The notes: generated by a model from the letters alone, not told the origin. Shown: positions 17,554-26,747, numbered from the stretch's first letter. The stretch: DNA of 40,996 bases from Sphingomonadales bacterium (GCA_011088215.1 JAALKD010000028.1:1-40996); one strand, 5' to 3'. Translations and numbers: made by a program.

Positions 17554-19626
17554 TTGTCAGAGTTTCGCTACAAAGCGTTTATCAGTTATAGTCATCAAAA
17601 CAGCCAAATTGCAGCTCGGCTTCTGAAAAAGCTCGAGGGTTACCGCGTTCCCGCACATTTAAATGCTAGCCGTAGGCGGTTTGAGAAGGCCCCCAACACC
17701 CTCGGTAGAATGTTTCGCGACCGCGAAGAATTATCCGCATCTGTTAGTCTTGATTCGAAGCTTCTTGATGCAATCAAACAATCTGAATTTCTGATTGTTG
17801 TGTGCTCCCCTGATGCTGCGGGATCACGTCGGGTTAACGAAGAAATCACTCAGTTCATCAAACACCGCGATAGTAGAAATGTTCTTTGCTATATTGTTGA
17901 AGGCGAACCGGAGTTTGGGCCGATAACCGGACAGCTAACACAAGATTGTGTTTCGCCGGTACTGCGCAAGCAGTATATTCAGTCGGGTCAAATTCCAGTG
18001 GCGGCGGATGCTCGCGAGATTGGCGATGGCCCTTCACGGGCACTCCAGAAGATAATTGCCGGTTTGCTGGAGGTTGGGCTGGATGAGCTAGTACAGCGAG
18101 ATGCGCGGAGGCACCAAAATCGGCTGGTGATGGTTGCGGCAATTTCGGTTGGGTTCGCCCTCTTAACTACAGGATTGTTGGTACGAGCGAATTTGGCAGA
18201 AGGTGCGGCGCAACAAGCCACTCTTGATGCTCAACTTCAGAACGAACGTGCCGAAGACTTGATCCATTTTATGGTTGAAGATTTGGTCGGGATTAAACTT
18301 GTCCAACTTGGACGGTTAGATGTCATTGATGCTGTTATTGTCAAAGTGGCGACGCACTATTCACAGCAAGATGATGACAAACTCGGGCCTTTGGGGTTGG
18401 CTAGAACAGCACAAGCTTATCAAAAGCTTGGACAATTGTATTTAAATGGAAATATGCACGAATCCGCTGACGAATTATTTGAATATGCCAATCGAACAAC
18501 CGCTGCGCTAACAGAAAGATTTCCAGACTCTGAAGAGGCGGTTTTCGCACATGTCCGGGGTCTTTACTGGGTTGGTTTGAGTAATATTTTTCGCGGGCGT
18601 TATACCGCCGCAGAAAATATATGGAGGGAACGGGTAGATTACGGCGAAGTTTTGCTTCGAGAGCCGGAACATTCGCCAAAAGTATGGGCTGGACTCGGTG
18701 ATATTTATGTTCATTTAGGCTGGTCTTTGATGGAGTTAGGCCGTGTTGAAGAAGCCTATGTCGAGTTCAAAAAGGGTCTAGACTTGCGTCAGGCTAATGC
18801 AGACCGCTATCCCGAGGACATCAGCTGGCTGAATAGCCTCGCCGGTGGTTTTTATCATATGCAATGGGCAGAATTATACCTTGGCATGAACGAACAAGCG
18901 CTGAAAAATGCGTTAATATCAAATAAAACCTATAAAAAACTGACGCTTGCTGATCCCTTGGATCAACGCGCTCGCGGAAATTACGCTCGGAGCTTGCGGT
19001 GGTTGGCAGAGGCAGAAATCGCAAATGCCCAATTCGGCGAAGCAGCCACCCATCTGAGAGAATCCATAATAGTCCATAAGAAGTTATTGGATTTTGAACC
19101 TAATGAACTGACTTTTCGTTACCAGGCTTGTGTTAGTTCGGTAATGTTGGTGGAGGTGTTGATCGCAGATGGCAAGCCCGAGGAAGCAAAAAAGGCGAAT
19201 AATAGTGTTTGCGGCGATTCAACTGCGGTTTTGGCGCTTGACCACCCAGTCGCACACAATAGATTTTATGGCTACCGCCGCGAGCTAACCCGAATAAAAC
19301 TGGAGATGTTGGACGGGCATAATGAGCGGGCCGCGCAAAAACTTACCATTGCTACATCTCGGTTTGAGCGAGAATCAACGGAAATAAAAAATTCCCTGCT
19401 GGGTCGACGTATTGCCCTTTCGTTGGCTATTGATGCCGTAGAATTGGGCAGTCAAATGGCTAATTTGCCGAACGCGAAACGGGGATTATGGGGCATAGTT
19501 GCGAAGATTAGTTCAGGTTTCGGGACTTTACATAGTCCGACCGCGAGATTGCTATCGCGGGCAAAGCAGCTTTCAACTGAAACTTCTGGTGAAATTGAAA
19601 CTGACTCATTATCAATTAATTTTTGA
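17554..19626 (+). CDS. TIR domain – transmembrane – TPR protein
   Basis: A roughly 690-residue protein. Residues 4-120 form a bacterial TIR domain: FRYKAFISYSHQNSQIAARL, then MFRDREELSAS, then LIVVCSPDAAGSRRVNEEI; the glutamate in the last motif is at the place of the catalytic Glu in TIR NADases, although the usual nearby Trp is replaced by Arg. A transmembrane helix follows (about 190-212, MVAAISVGFALLTTGLLV). The C-terminal 450 residues are helical with tetratricopeptide-like repeats, for example YQKLGQLYLNGNMHESADELF. TTG 17554 is preferred as start because GGGG lies 9 bases upstream and the protein then begins (M)SEFRYKAFISYSH as in homologues; TTG 17515 would add 13 residues. It follows a LytTR pair. 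Role in defence or signalling is unknown. Confidence 0.85.
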   Translation: MSEFRYKAFISYSHQNSQIAARLLKKLEGYRVPAHLNASRRRFEKAPNTLGRMFRDREELSASVSLDSKLLDAIKQSEFLIVVCSPDAAGSRRVNEEITQFIKHRDSRNVLCYIVEGEPEFGPITGQLTQDCVSPVLRKQYIQSGQIPVAADAREIGDGPSRALQKIIAGLLEVGLDELVQRDARRHQNRLVMVAAISVGFALLTTGLLVRANLAEGAAQQATLDAQLQNERAEDLIHFMVEDLVGIKLVQLGRLDVIDAVIVKVATHYSQQDDDKLGPLGLARTAQAYQKLGQLYLNGNMHESADELFEYANRTTAALTERFPDSEEAVFAHVRGLYWVGLSNIFRGRYTAAENIWRERVDYGEVLLREPEHSPKVWAGLGDIYVHLGWSLMELGRVEEAYVEFKKGLDLRQANADRYPEDISWLNSLAGGFYHMQWAELYLGMNEQALKNALISNKTYKKLTLADPLDQRARGNYARSLRWLAEAEIANAQFGEAATHLRESIIVHKKLLDFEPNELTFRYQACVSSVMLVEVLIADGKPEEAKKANNSVCGDSTAVLALDHPVAHNRFYGYRRELTRIKLEMLDGHNERAAQKLTIATSRFERESTEIKNSLLGRRIALSLAIDAVELGSQMANLPNAKRGLWGIVAKISSGFGTLHSPTARLLSRAKQLSTETSGEIETDSLSINF

Positions 19627-19649
19627 TTTAAGCCCAACTGGATTCTGGT

Positions 19650-20753
19650 ATGGAAACCACTGATTGCATTGTTATCGGTGCTGGCGTTGTTGGTTTGGCT
19701 GTGGCCAGCAGGCTTGCGGCAACAGGGCGGGAAGTTTTGATCCTTGAAGTCGAAAACGCCATTGGTACCCAGACATCGGCAAGAAACAGTGAAGTGATTC
19801 ATGCTGGAATTTATTATCCGCCAGCCAGCCTCAAAGCCGCTTTCTGCATGCCTGGCCGGAATGCTCTCTACCGTTATTGCGAGGACAGAGGTGTGCCGTT
19901 CAAACGGTGTGGGAAACTTATCGCGGCAACCGGGCAAGATGACATATCTAATCTGGATAATATCCTCAAAGCAGGTCATCTCAACGGTGTGAGAGATTTG
20001 ATAAAGCTGGAACAGCCGCAAGTGCGGGAAATGGCCCCTGCCCTGAATGCCACAGCCGCCTTATGGTCGCCGTCAACCGGCATTGTTGATAGTCACCAGC
20101 TAATGCTTTCGCTTCTTGGCGATCTGCAGCGGCGTGGCGGCGCGTTGGCCATGAATTCAGGTGTAAGGAGCATGTCGCCGTATGGTGATGCAATTCGAGT
20201 AACGGTTGATGACGACGCTGAAACAATCATACAAGCGCATACTGTCGTAAATTGCGCAGGCTTAGGTGCTGTCACTGTTGCTAACAATACAAAGGGCTTG
20301 CGGGCGTCAGCTATTCCTCGAGTGGCTTATGCCAAAGGTAGCTATTTCGCCTATTCCGGTAAGGTGCCATTTGATTGCCTGATTTACCCGGTGCCAACGC
20401 CGGGCGGACTGGGAATTCACCTAACGCTTGATCAGGCCGGTCAGGCTAGGTTTGGTCCAGATGTAGAATGGGTCGATGAGATTGACTATGCCGTCGATCC
20501 GGATTCTCAAGTCAAATTTGTGAAGTCGATCCAGAGCTATTGGCCCGAACTCGAGCCATCGCGTCTTCATGCTTCTTACTCAGGTATCCGGATCAAAACT
20601 TATGCCAAAAATGCGGACCATCATGACTTTATCATATCTGGTCCGAAAGACCACGGCATCCCCGGAATTGTCAATCTGTTTGGTATCGAATCGCCAGGCC
20701 TGACTTCGTGTTTGGCGATAGCAGACTATGTTGCAGCTAAATTGGGAGAATAG
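19650..20753 (+). CDS. FAD-dependent oxidoreductase, L-2-hydroxyglutarate oxidase (LhgO)-like
   Basis: A 367-residue DAO-family flavoprotein. The FAD-binding motif is CIVIGAGVVGLAVASRLA at the N-terminus, followed by ILEVENAIGTQTSARNSEVI, the E-xxxx-G-TSxRNSEVIH pattern of LhgO/L-2-hydroxyglutarate dehydrogenase relatives, with HAGIYYPPASLKA just after. The second half has YPVPTPGGLGIHLTLD and GIESPGLTSCLAIADYVA, which close the FAD site. All parts look intact and length is normal. The likely reaction is oxidation of an L-2-hydroxyacid such as L-2-hydroxyglutarate to the 2-oxo acid, with electrons to the quinone pool; the exact substrate is inferred. It starts 23 bases after the TIR-TPR gene and may be read with it; convergent with the next gene. 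Confidence 0.88.
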   Translation: METTDCIVIGAGVVGLAVASRLAATGREVLILEVENAIGTQTSARNSEVIHAGIYYPPASLKAAFCMPGRNALYRYCEDRGVPFKRCGKLIAATGQDDISNLDNILKAGHLNGVRDLIKLEQPQVREMAPALNATAALWSPSTGIVDSHQLMLSLLGDLQRRGGALAMNSGVRSMSPYGDAIRVTVDDDAETIIQAHTVVNCAGLGAVTVANNTKGLRASAIPRVAYAKGSYFAYSGKVPFDCLIYPVPTPGGLGIHLTLDQAGQARFGPDVEWVDEIDYAVDPDSQVKFVKSIQSYWPELEPSRLHASYSGIRIKTYAKNADHHDFIISGPKDHGIPGIVNLFGIESPGLTSCLAIADYVAAKLGE

Positions 20754-20764
20754 ACGAGCCCCCA

Positions 20765-21820
20765 CTAATTCTTATTCAGCACAATCTCACCCTGCATAAC
20801 CAGCGTAGGTTTGCGCAAAACAGAAATATCGGTGATCGGGTTGCCTTTCACCGCGATCAGTTCTGCGAGCATACCGACTTTTACTTGGCCAATCTGGTCG
20901 GCCATATGTAACAAGCTGGCGTTAATCGATGTAGCACTGCGTAATACGTCAACCGGCTTCATGCCATATTCAACCATCAATTCGAGTTCCCAGGCGTTGT
21001 CGCCGTGATCAAATACTCCAACATCAGACCCGGCGCACATGATAACACCGGTCTGCAGTGCAGCCGCAAAAGATGCTTTTTGCGCGGTGATGCGCTTGGG
21101 CTCAGCCCCCTCGCCTTTTTTCCAGCCTTGATAACCGGCAATTGCTTCGCCAGCTGCTAGCGTTGGACACCATGCAACGCCTCTATCTTTCATCAAATTG
21201 AAAATTTCAACGGTACCTGCATTGCCGTGTTCGATAGTTTCTACACCTGCCATTATTGCTCTGCGCATAGCTTCCGGTGTGGAGGCGTGCGCGACGGTGT
21301 ATCGGCCATATGACCCGGTAGCCACAATTGCTTTACCAGCAACAATCAATCGAGGGCCTACAATTACACCTTTCTGCAATGCCTGTTTAACGCCCACGTC
21401 CACATAGCCAGCGCCTTCGCTACCCAGGTCGCGTAGCGTGGTGTATCCAGCTTCCAGTGAAGCTTTTAAATGGTTGCCTGCCCTTAACGCGCGTTCGGCC
21501 CAGGATTCCTTCAGAACCTGATCATTCCAGTTGGTTTCGTCGTAGGGGTGAAGCAGTACATGGCTGTGAAGCTCGATCAAGCCAGGCATAAGCGTTTGAC
21601 CGGGCAGTTGCACGATCTCGGCAGCACTTTGTTCCAAACTGTCAAGAGCAGCAATTTGAACGATACGCCCGTTTGACACCAATACTGCTTTGCCCGTGAT
21701 GAGTTCTGAGGATCTTCCGTCAAAAATGGCATCTGGCACCAGAATAACGTCATCCGCCCATACTGGCGCGACTACAATTGTTAACCACAGCACAAATGTG
21801 GTCCGTAAAAGATACTTCAT
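20765..21820 (-). CDS. Secreted amidohydrolase (COG1228, imidazolonepropionase-like) with an internal deletion
   Basis: The protein begins MKYLLRTTFVLWLTIVVA with a signal peptide (start ATG 21820, GGGGAT upstream) and is a TIM-barrel amidohydrolase: the first metal pair is in LIELHSHVLLH, later histidines in VAHASTPE and GVETIEHGNAG, and the catalytic Asp in CAGSDVGVF. Between KAIVATGSYG and RYTVAHAS the family normally has roughly 60 residues, including the lysine that is carboxylated and bridges the two metals. Here these two blocks are directly joined, in frame, at about 21304-21307. At about 351 residues it is clearly shorter than its relatives. Without that lysine it is probably inactive. 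The deletion could be real or an assembly collapse. Homologues are dipeptidases or cyclic-imide/ester hydrolases; substrate unknown. Confidence 0.82.
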   Translation of the reverse strand: MKYLLRTTFVLWLTIVVAPVWADDVILVPDAIFDGRSSELITGKAVLVSNGRIVQIAALDSLEQSAAEIVQLPGQTLMPGLIELHSHVLLHPYDETNWNDQVLKESWAERALRAGNHLKASLEAGYTTLRDLGSEGAGYVDVGVKQALQKGVIVGPRLIVAGKAIVATGSYGRYTVAHASTPEAMRRAIMAGVETIEHGNAGTVEIFNLMKDRGVAWCPTLAAGEAIAGYQGWKKGEGAEPKRITAQKASFAAALQTGVIMCAGSDVGVFDHGDNAWELELMVEYGMKPVDVLRSATSINASLLHMADQIGQVKVGMLAELIAVKGNPITDISVLRKPTLVMQGEIVLNKN

Positions 21821-21919
21821 AACCCATCCCCTGATTGATATTAGGGTAACTGTATCCGGCGAGACAGGCGACAGCAAACAATTGCTGCTGTCTAAACAAC
21901 CGAGGTGGATGTCAATGCG

Positions 21920-23293
21920 TTACTGGGTGTTCTCTAACTCTAAAAGCCGACTGCCATAGGCCTTGGCGTAGGGTGCTAGCCGGAAAGCTTTTTTATATGC
22001 TTCGATTGCTGCTGTTCGGTCGCCCCGCATTAGCTTGGCTTCCGCGAGCAAGGACAAAGCGTAATGGTCACCAGGTGCTTGTTCCAGTGCAGCTTCCAGC
22101 AAAACGATTGCCGATTTGGTGTCGTTAGCAGAAAATAAAAATGCAGATGCTTTGTCGACTAGTGCAAAATGGTTTTGCGCAGGGGCTTGCTCGTCAGGTA
22201 TCCGGTCAAGGCGTGTCATAAGTTGTGCTATCTGTTCGGCCATGCTCGGGGTGTCTTTCCACCGGGCTGCAAGTGCCTCCGCCGACACTCGGATTGCCGG
22301 AGATACTTCCTCTTTTGCCAGGAGTGAGGACAGTTCGCCTACCGCTATGCGCGCTGCTCCAGGGTTTGAAAGCTGCATGAAATAGCGAGCGCGCCAATAA
22401 CTAACGGTTTCGTCCGGTGCGTAGTTGGCTGTGATTGGATCCACCTGAAGCCGATCCAACATGGTGCCGAATAGAGGAAACAGCCCGAAGCTACCTGCTG
22501 TAACCGGATGCATACCTGACCAAATTACCTCATCGTTCTTGGGGTTTGACAGGACAAAGGACACAATGTCGTCGCCACCGTCCTTAATCAAGGTTCCTTT
22601 AAGTGAATATACCGGCGTGGCAGACCCGTAACGGGTATAAATGCCACCGGTTGGGTCTGGCGCATCCAGATTCCACCAATGACGAATTACCAGAATATCC
22701 GGTACTTGAGAAAGATAGTAGGACGACATCTCGCTGATCGCGATTGCCAAGGGAATTTTTTCTTTGTCTTCGTCTGAGGTGCGAACATCGTTGATGGTAA
22801 CTATGACGTTAGGTTTTTCGCTATTGGCGAACTGAATTCGGTCAGATTCTGCGTCTTGTGGTACGCCATCATTCCAAAGGTACATGACGGCCAAAATGGC
22901 GAGGAAAACCGCAATAAATCCAACAGAAGTTAGGGGCGTTCGTTTATTCTCCAACGCGGTTGGAGCGTTGGGTCCTGGCAGTAACTGATATCCTTGTCGT
23001 GGAATTGTTGCCAACATTTTTGGGTTATTGATGTCGTCACCAAGGGCTTTCCGCAACTTGGATATGGCAACAGGGATTGTTTGTTCGCTCAGCTCCCTTC
23101 CTTGCCAGACCTGATCGATAAGCTGTTCTTTCGATACAATATCGCCGCGCCGTGTACATAGCGCCTCCAGCAAATGAGCAATCTTATCCTCAAGTTTCAG
23201 CTTGTGGCCGTCGCTGTGAACCAATTCGTTTCCCGGTGTTTTGAAGGCCCATGGTCCGATCACAAACGACACTGATTTTGATTTATCTGACAC
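21920..23293 (-). CDS. ToxR/CadC-like winged-helix regulator with transmembrane helix and TPR domain
   Basis: The N-terminal 100 residues form an OmpR/PhoB-type winged helix (LEALCTRRGDIVSKEQLIDQ, TIPVAISKLRKALGDD, IPRQGYQLL). A transmembrane helix follows near residue 122 (SVGFIAVFLAILAVMYLW), then about 310 probably periplasmic residues ending in TPR-like repeats (HYALSLLAEAKLMRGDRTAA). No receiver domain is present, so it is a one-component, membrane-tethered transcription factor like CadC or ToxR. The start is GTG at 23293. It faces a divergent secreted-protein gene across a gap with three 10-bp-spaced TTAAG repeats, a good candidate for its own operator. The signal it senses is unknown. 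Confidence 0.88.
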   Translation of the reverse strand: MSDKSKSVSFVIGPWAFKTPGNELVHSDGHKLKLEDKIAHLLEALCTRRGDIVSKEQLIDQVWQGRELSEQTIPVAISKLRKALGDDINNPKMLATIPRQGYQLLPGPNAPTALENKRTPLTSVGFIAVFLAILAVMYLWNDGVPQDAESDRIQFANSEKPNVIVTINDVRTSDEDKEKIPLAIAISEMSSYYLSQVPDILVIRHWWNLDAPDPTGGIYTRYGSATPVYSLKGTLIKDGGDDIVSFVLSNPKNDEVIWSGMHPVTAGSFGLFPLFGTMLDRLQVDPITANYAPDETVSYWRARYFMQLSNPGAARIAVGELSSLLAKEEVSPAIRVSAEALAARWKDTPSMAEQIAQLMTRLDRIPDEQAPAQNHFALVDKASAFLFSANDTKSAIVLLEAALEQAPGDHYALSLLAEAKLMRGDRTAAIEAYKKAFRLAPYAKAYGSRLLELENTQ

Positions 23294-23408
23294 GGTGGGC
23301 GTGGCTCCGGTGAATCGGTTTTAATAAAATCTCTACTGCTCAATCTTACAGGTGAACGCAGCTCAAATGCCAGCCTTGAGAAACATTTCACAGGCGAATT
23401 GCCAACAT

Positions 23409-23434
23409 TTAAGGTTTCTTAAGGATCCTTAAGT
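23409..23434. promoter_or_regulatory. Three TTAAG repeats at 10-bp spacing, overlapping a 16-bp palindrome
   Basis: TTAAG occurs at 23409, 23419 and 23429, exactly one helical turn apart, and positions 23418-23433 form a perfect palindrome (CTTAAGGATCCTTAAG). The site lies in the 218-base gap between the divergent ToxR-like regulator and the secreted two-domain protein. Winged-helix regulators of the OmpR/PhoB type bind tandem repeats with roughly 10-11 bp periodicity, so this looks like an operator for the neighbouring regulator. No promoter elements were convincingly identified around it. Confidence 0.55.
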
Positions 23435-23511
23435 GTGCCTCTGGCTTAGTTTTATGTCCGGAAAAACTGTGGGCAAGATAACCGCCGACAATGAAACTGC
23501 GAGGAAGAAAA

Positions 23512-24693
23512 ATGATCAAAGTTATAAAAAACGCCCTTTATGCTGCTGCGGTGATAACCACTGCGCCAGCCTGGCTGGTGTTGGCACAGGATATCGACGC
23601 GGCAAATTGGGAGTTGTCCGAAAATGGTGCTCAGATAGTTGATCATCTGGGCCGGCAAAGTATTCAGCTAAATAACGGTATTGCTGAATTGAAAGACACG
23701 GCTTTTCAAAATGGCACAATAAGCTTCGATATTGCCATGGCAGAAAAACGTGGATTTGCGGGCGTTTATTTTAGGCGAAATGACAATTCAGCAGAATATT
23801 TCTATTTGCGGTCGCACATGTCCGGTAATCCTGATTCCAACCAATACACACCTAATTTCAACGGCGTTTCCGGATGGCAATTGTATCATAGTCCGAGGTT
23901 CAGTGCGCCGACTGTATATAAATTCGACCAGTGGCTTCCTGTAAAGCTCGTCATCAAAGATAATAAAATGGACGTCTATATAGACAGTGTTGAACCCGTT
24001 CTGCACGTTGATAACCTAATGGGCCCAAAAGCCGCTGGAGGAATTCGCCTCGGTGGAGGATTTCAACAATTTTATTTCAGCAATGTCAAAATTGTCGCGG
24101 ACAATTCAGTCGCGACTGTCGGTACGGCTGCACCACGCGCTGAGCTGCCAGATAATTTGATTACAAAATTCAGCGTGGCCAGCACAGCTGTTCTAGGAAC
24201 TTCAGTGGAAGGCAAAGCTGAGTTAGATAGAAAGTTGCTGTAAGGACAGGTATGGCAAACTCTGGAAATTGACGAAGCCGGTGTTGGCAACTTGGCCCGC
24301 GTTTCGGGCCGGACACGGGACGTAAATACATTGCTGGTACGCAAAACTCTGACCGCTGACACCGCAAAAACCATCCAATTTCAGTACGGTTTCAGTGATA
24401 GAGTTACCGTCTTTCTCAACGGTAGGGCAATTGCTTACGGTGATGATACATATGTCACACGTGATTACCGTCACTTAGGAACCATTGGCCTTTATGACAG
24501 TGTCTTTTTGCCGTTAAAACGAGGCAAGAACGAATTGATATTCGCGGTTAGTGAGGTTTTGGTGGCTGGGGTATCAAAGCCGCGATGGACCCTGTTGCCG
24601 GCGTTCAAGTGGATTAGCTCCTCCATGAACGCTGCCTCTGGAGAGGCCCGGGCAGACTTGACCCCTGCCCGGGTTTTTCAGTTTAGTCGATAA
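23512..24693 (+). pseudogene. Secreted LamG/DUF1080-like two-domain protein interrupted by an in-frame TAA
   Basis: The chosen start ATG 23512 has GAGG 7 bases upstream and gives a signal peptide ending near LVLAQD. Residues 28-205 resemble a concanavalin-like (DUF1080/LamG) domain: GTISFDIAMAEKRGFAGVYF, WLPVKLVIKDNKMDVYID and GGIRLGGGFQQFYFSNVKI. TAA at 24241-24243 then stops the frame, but the same frame continues at once with GQVWQTLEIDEAGVGNLARV and a second beta-rich domain (DRVTVFLNGRAIAYGDD, LPLKRGKNELIFAVSEV) like a galactose-binding or carbohydrate-binding module, to TAA at 24691-24693. No frame change is needed, so this is a nonsense codon in a natural 393-codon gene. Its end overlaps the convergent gene by 11 bases. 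It may bind glycans; no catalytic residues were seen. Confidence 0.75.
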
Positions 24694-25858
24694 TATCGAA
24701 CGTCAGGCCAGCGTTTGTTACAAGCCGTTTGATCAGTTGGTCACCCATTGCAGGGGCTGTTGTCCATATGCCACCGCCAGTGTTCAGATCATCTTGAACC
24801 AGACAAACAGCACTCTCACTGATCATTTTTGATGTTGAACCGTAACCGGGGTCTTTATCGCCAGTAACGACAGCGGTAATCCTATTGTCGCCGTCAGTTC
24901 CCACAAAAATTACATCGTAAAAACCAGCCTCGCGTTCTTCTTTGCCGGGGCCTTCACCGGGCTTGGGGCCGCCGTCCTTGGACATGCTGTCATCGTTGGC
25001 AATTGCATTGGCGATTGCTTCGCCTTTTTCACCAGGTCCAGTGACAAACATTTCGTCATAAACGAAGTCGTTTCCGTAGCTGTAGCCAGAAATGAAATTG
25101 GACCGCAAAACGTTACGAGTGTTGATCGGAGCCATAATGAACGGTGCACACCAGCTTTCGATCAAGTCATCATAGATCGGTTTGGTACCTCTCGGCTGCT
25201 CCGGCCCTTTCGCGCCCGGCGCCAATGAGTATGGATCACGCAGTAATTCCAGAATGGATGGGTCCTTGGCTGCCGCAGCCATGGTGGCTTTCAGGCTGGC
25301 GGCAGTTCCACCAGAGAATGTGCCCTGCATTCCACGAACTCTGCCGCGGACCCGCGACATTGGTTTGCCGAATTTTTCGTGCGCTGCGGATTGTAAAAAA
25401 TGCACACCTAAATCAAATGGAATACTGTCAAAGCCGCAAGAGAAAACAATGCGTGCGCCTGATTTTTTGGCGGTTTCCTCGTGCGCGTCGATCATCTGGC
25501 GCATCCAGGGTGGCTCGCCGCATAAGTCGACATAGTCGGTGCCAGCCTTGGCGCAGGTGGCAACCAGATCTGACCCGTAAAGCTGGTACGGTCCAACTGT
25601 TGTTAACACTACTTTAGTGGACGCAACCATGGTTTGAATGGAATCGGGATCATCGGCATCGGCAATAACCAACGGCGTGCTTGCAGGGGCGCCGATCTCA
25701 TCGCGAACTGCGGCTAGCTTTCCTGCGCTTCTGCCCGCCATAGCCCACTTGAGTCCTGAACTAGCGCCATATTGCTTGGCAAAGTATTCAGCAACAAGGC
25801 GGCCGGTAAAGCCACTGGCGCCGTAAACAACGACATCATATGTTTTTTCTGCAGTCAT
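24683..25858 (-). CDS. Saccharopine dehydrogenase-like NAD(P)-binding protein
   Basis: A 391-residue protein with an N-terminal Rossmann motif VVVYGASGFTGRLVAEYFA, then KWAMAGRSAGKLAAVRDE, VVLTTVGPYQLYGSDLVATC and DYVDLCGEPPWM, the usual pattern of the saccharopine dehydrogenase-like oxidoreductase family (SCCPDH and mycobacterial trans-acting enoyl reductase relatives). FSCGFDSIPFDLGVHFLQ also fits. Members act on lipids or are uncharacterised; lysine metabolism is unlikely because the saccharopine-binding C-terminus is absent. The start ATG 25858 has AGGAG 9 bases upstream. It is intact and convergent with the secreted protein gene. Confidence 0.88.
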   Translation of the reverse strand: MTAEKTYDVVVYGASGFTGRLVAEYFAKQYGASSGLKWAMAGRSAGKLAAVRDEIGAPASTPLVIADADDPDSIQTMVASTKVVLTTVGPYQLYGSDLVATCAKAGTDYVDLCGEPPWMRQMIDAHEETAKKSGARIVFSCGFDSIPFDLGVHFLQSAAHEKFGKPMSRVRGRVRGMQGTFSGGTAASLKATMAAAAKDPSILELLRDPYSLAPGAKGPEQPRGTKPIYDDLIESWCAPFIMAPINTRNVLRSNFISGYSYGNDFVYDEMFVTGPGEKGEAIANAIANDDSMSKDGGPKPGEGPGKEEREAGFYDVIFVGTDGDNRITAVVTGDKDPGYGSTSKMISESAVCLVQDDLNTGGGIWTTAPAMGDQLIKRLVTNAGLTFDIID

Positions 25859-25957
25859 CAGCTTGCTCTCCTGTTGTTGACACAACGTAACTATAGGGCG
25901 CGATTTGTGCTTTGCGACCCAAATAAATTTTTGCCGTTAAACGATGTGTTAATTTGG

Positions 25958-26747
25958 TTAAAACGAATACCCGAAGGCAAGAAACATCGACAATGTTGTT
26001 CGTCGGTCGACGATGGGGCTATTGACAATGGAATCGCTGTACAAAGTTGGCGCGGCGGAGCTGATTAGTGTGAACTTTTCAGACAGCCGGTAAATGCCGG
26101 TAAGTGCTGCCCTGCCCTGCAAGCCTATCGCCGGCTCGATAGAATGCTCGGCCCGCGCGTTGGTTTGCCAGTGACACGCCGTATAAGTAGTTGGTCAGCT
26201 TATCGTCGGACCATTGCAGAGTCACTGACGGGGCCAGTGATAATTTTCGGTTGATACTAAAGGGTCGGCTAATTGCAGCAGTCGCCCGCCAGCCTTCGCT
26301 GGCGAAGCCCAGTTCCCGCTGCACCGTGCCGGTTAGGACGATGTCTGAGACATCTACATCAAGCGCTACACCGCCGTATATTGGCAGCCCGAGGTTTTCC
26401 ATATCATTGAGCCGGCCGACGTCGTTCCGGTTTTGTTCATTGATACCCACCTCTGCGACAAACGATAGGCGGTAACGATCGTCTTTGATGACCTCATAAC
26501 CGAGGCCTGCCTGGTTCGAATAAAATCGACCCTGGCGAAAGTTAATGAAGGGGAAAGCGTTGATTTGGAACGAGCCGCCTTCGAACTCTACCTGCCCCGC
26601 AGATGCTGCTGCTCCAATCGCAAAAAAGTTTGGAGGGCCGCCTTTTTCGTTAAGTGGGCCTTGTTTTGGTCGGTCTTGCGCTGACAATATGTTGGAAATG
26701 CAGAATTGTACGAGTATTGCGACAATTAGTAGAAAGGTTGATTTCAT
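25958..26747 (-). pseudogene. MipA/OmpV family outer-membrane protein, frameshifted near the C-terminus
   Basis: ATG 26747 opens a signal peptide (FLLIVAILVQFCISNILSAQ). The body shows alternating beta strands of the MipA/OmpV barrel: FFAIGAAASAGQVEF, GLGYEVIKDDRYRLSFVAEV, LGLPIYGGVALDVDV and GWRATAAISRPF. As sequenced the frame ends at 26079. Between about 26112 and 26135 the coding moves to another frame, which continues as AALTGIYRLSEKFTLISS, then IVNSPIVDRRTTLSMFLAFG and YSF with stop at 25958; the terminal aromatic residue is what an outer-membrane barrel needs for BAM recognition. The net change is one base too many or two too few. The protein as sequenced would lack its last strands. 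MipA proteins interact with murein-synthesis enzymes in E. coli; here the role is unknown. Confidence 0.8.
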
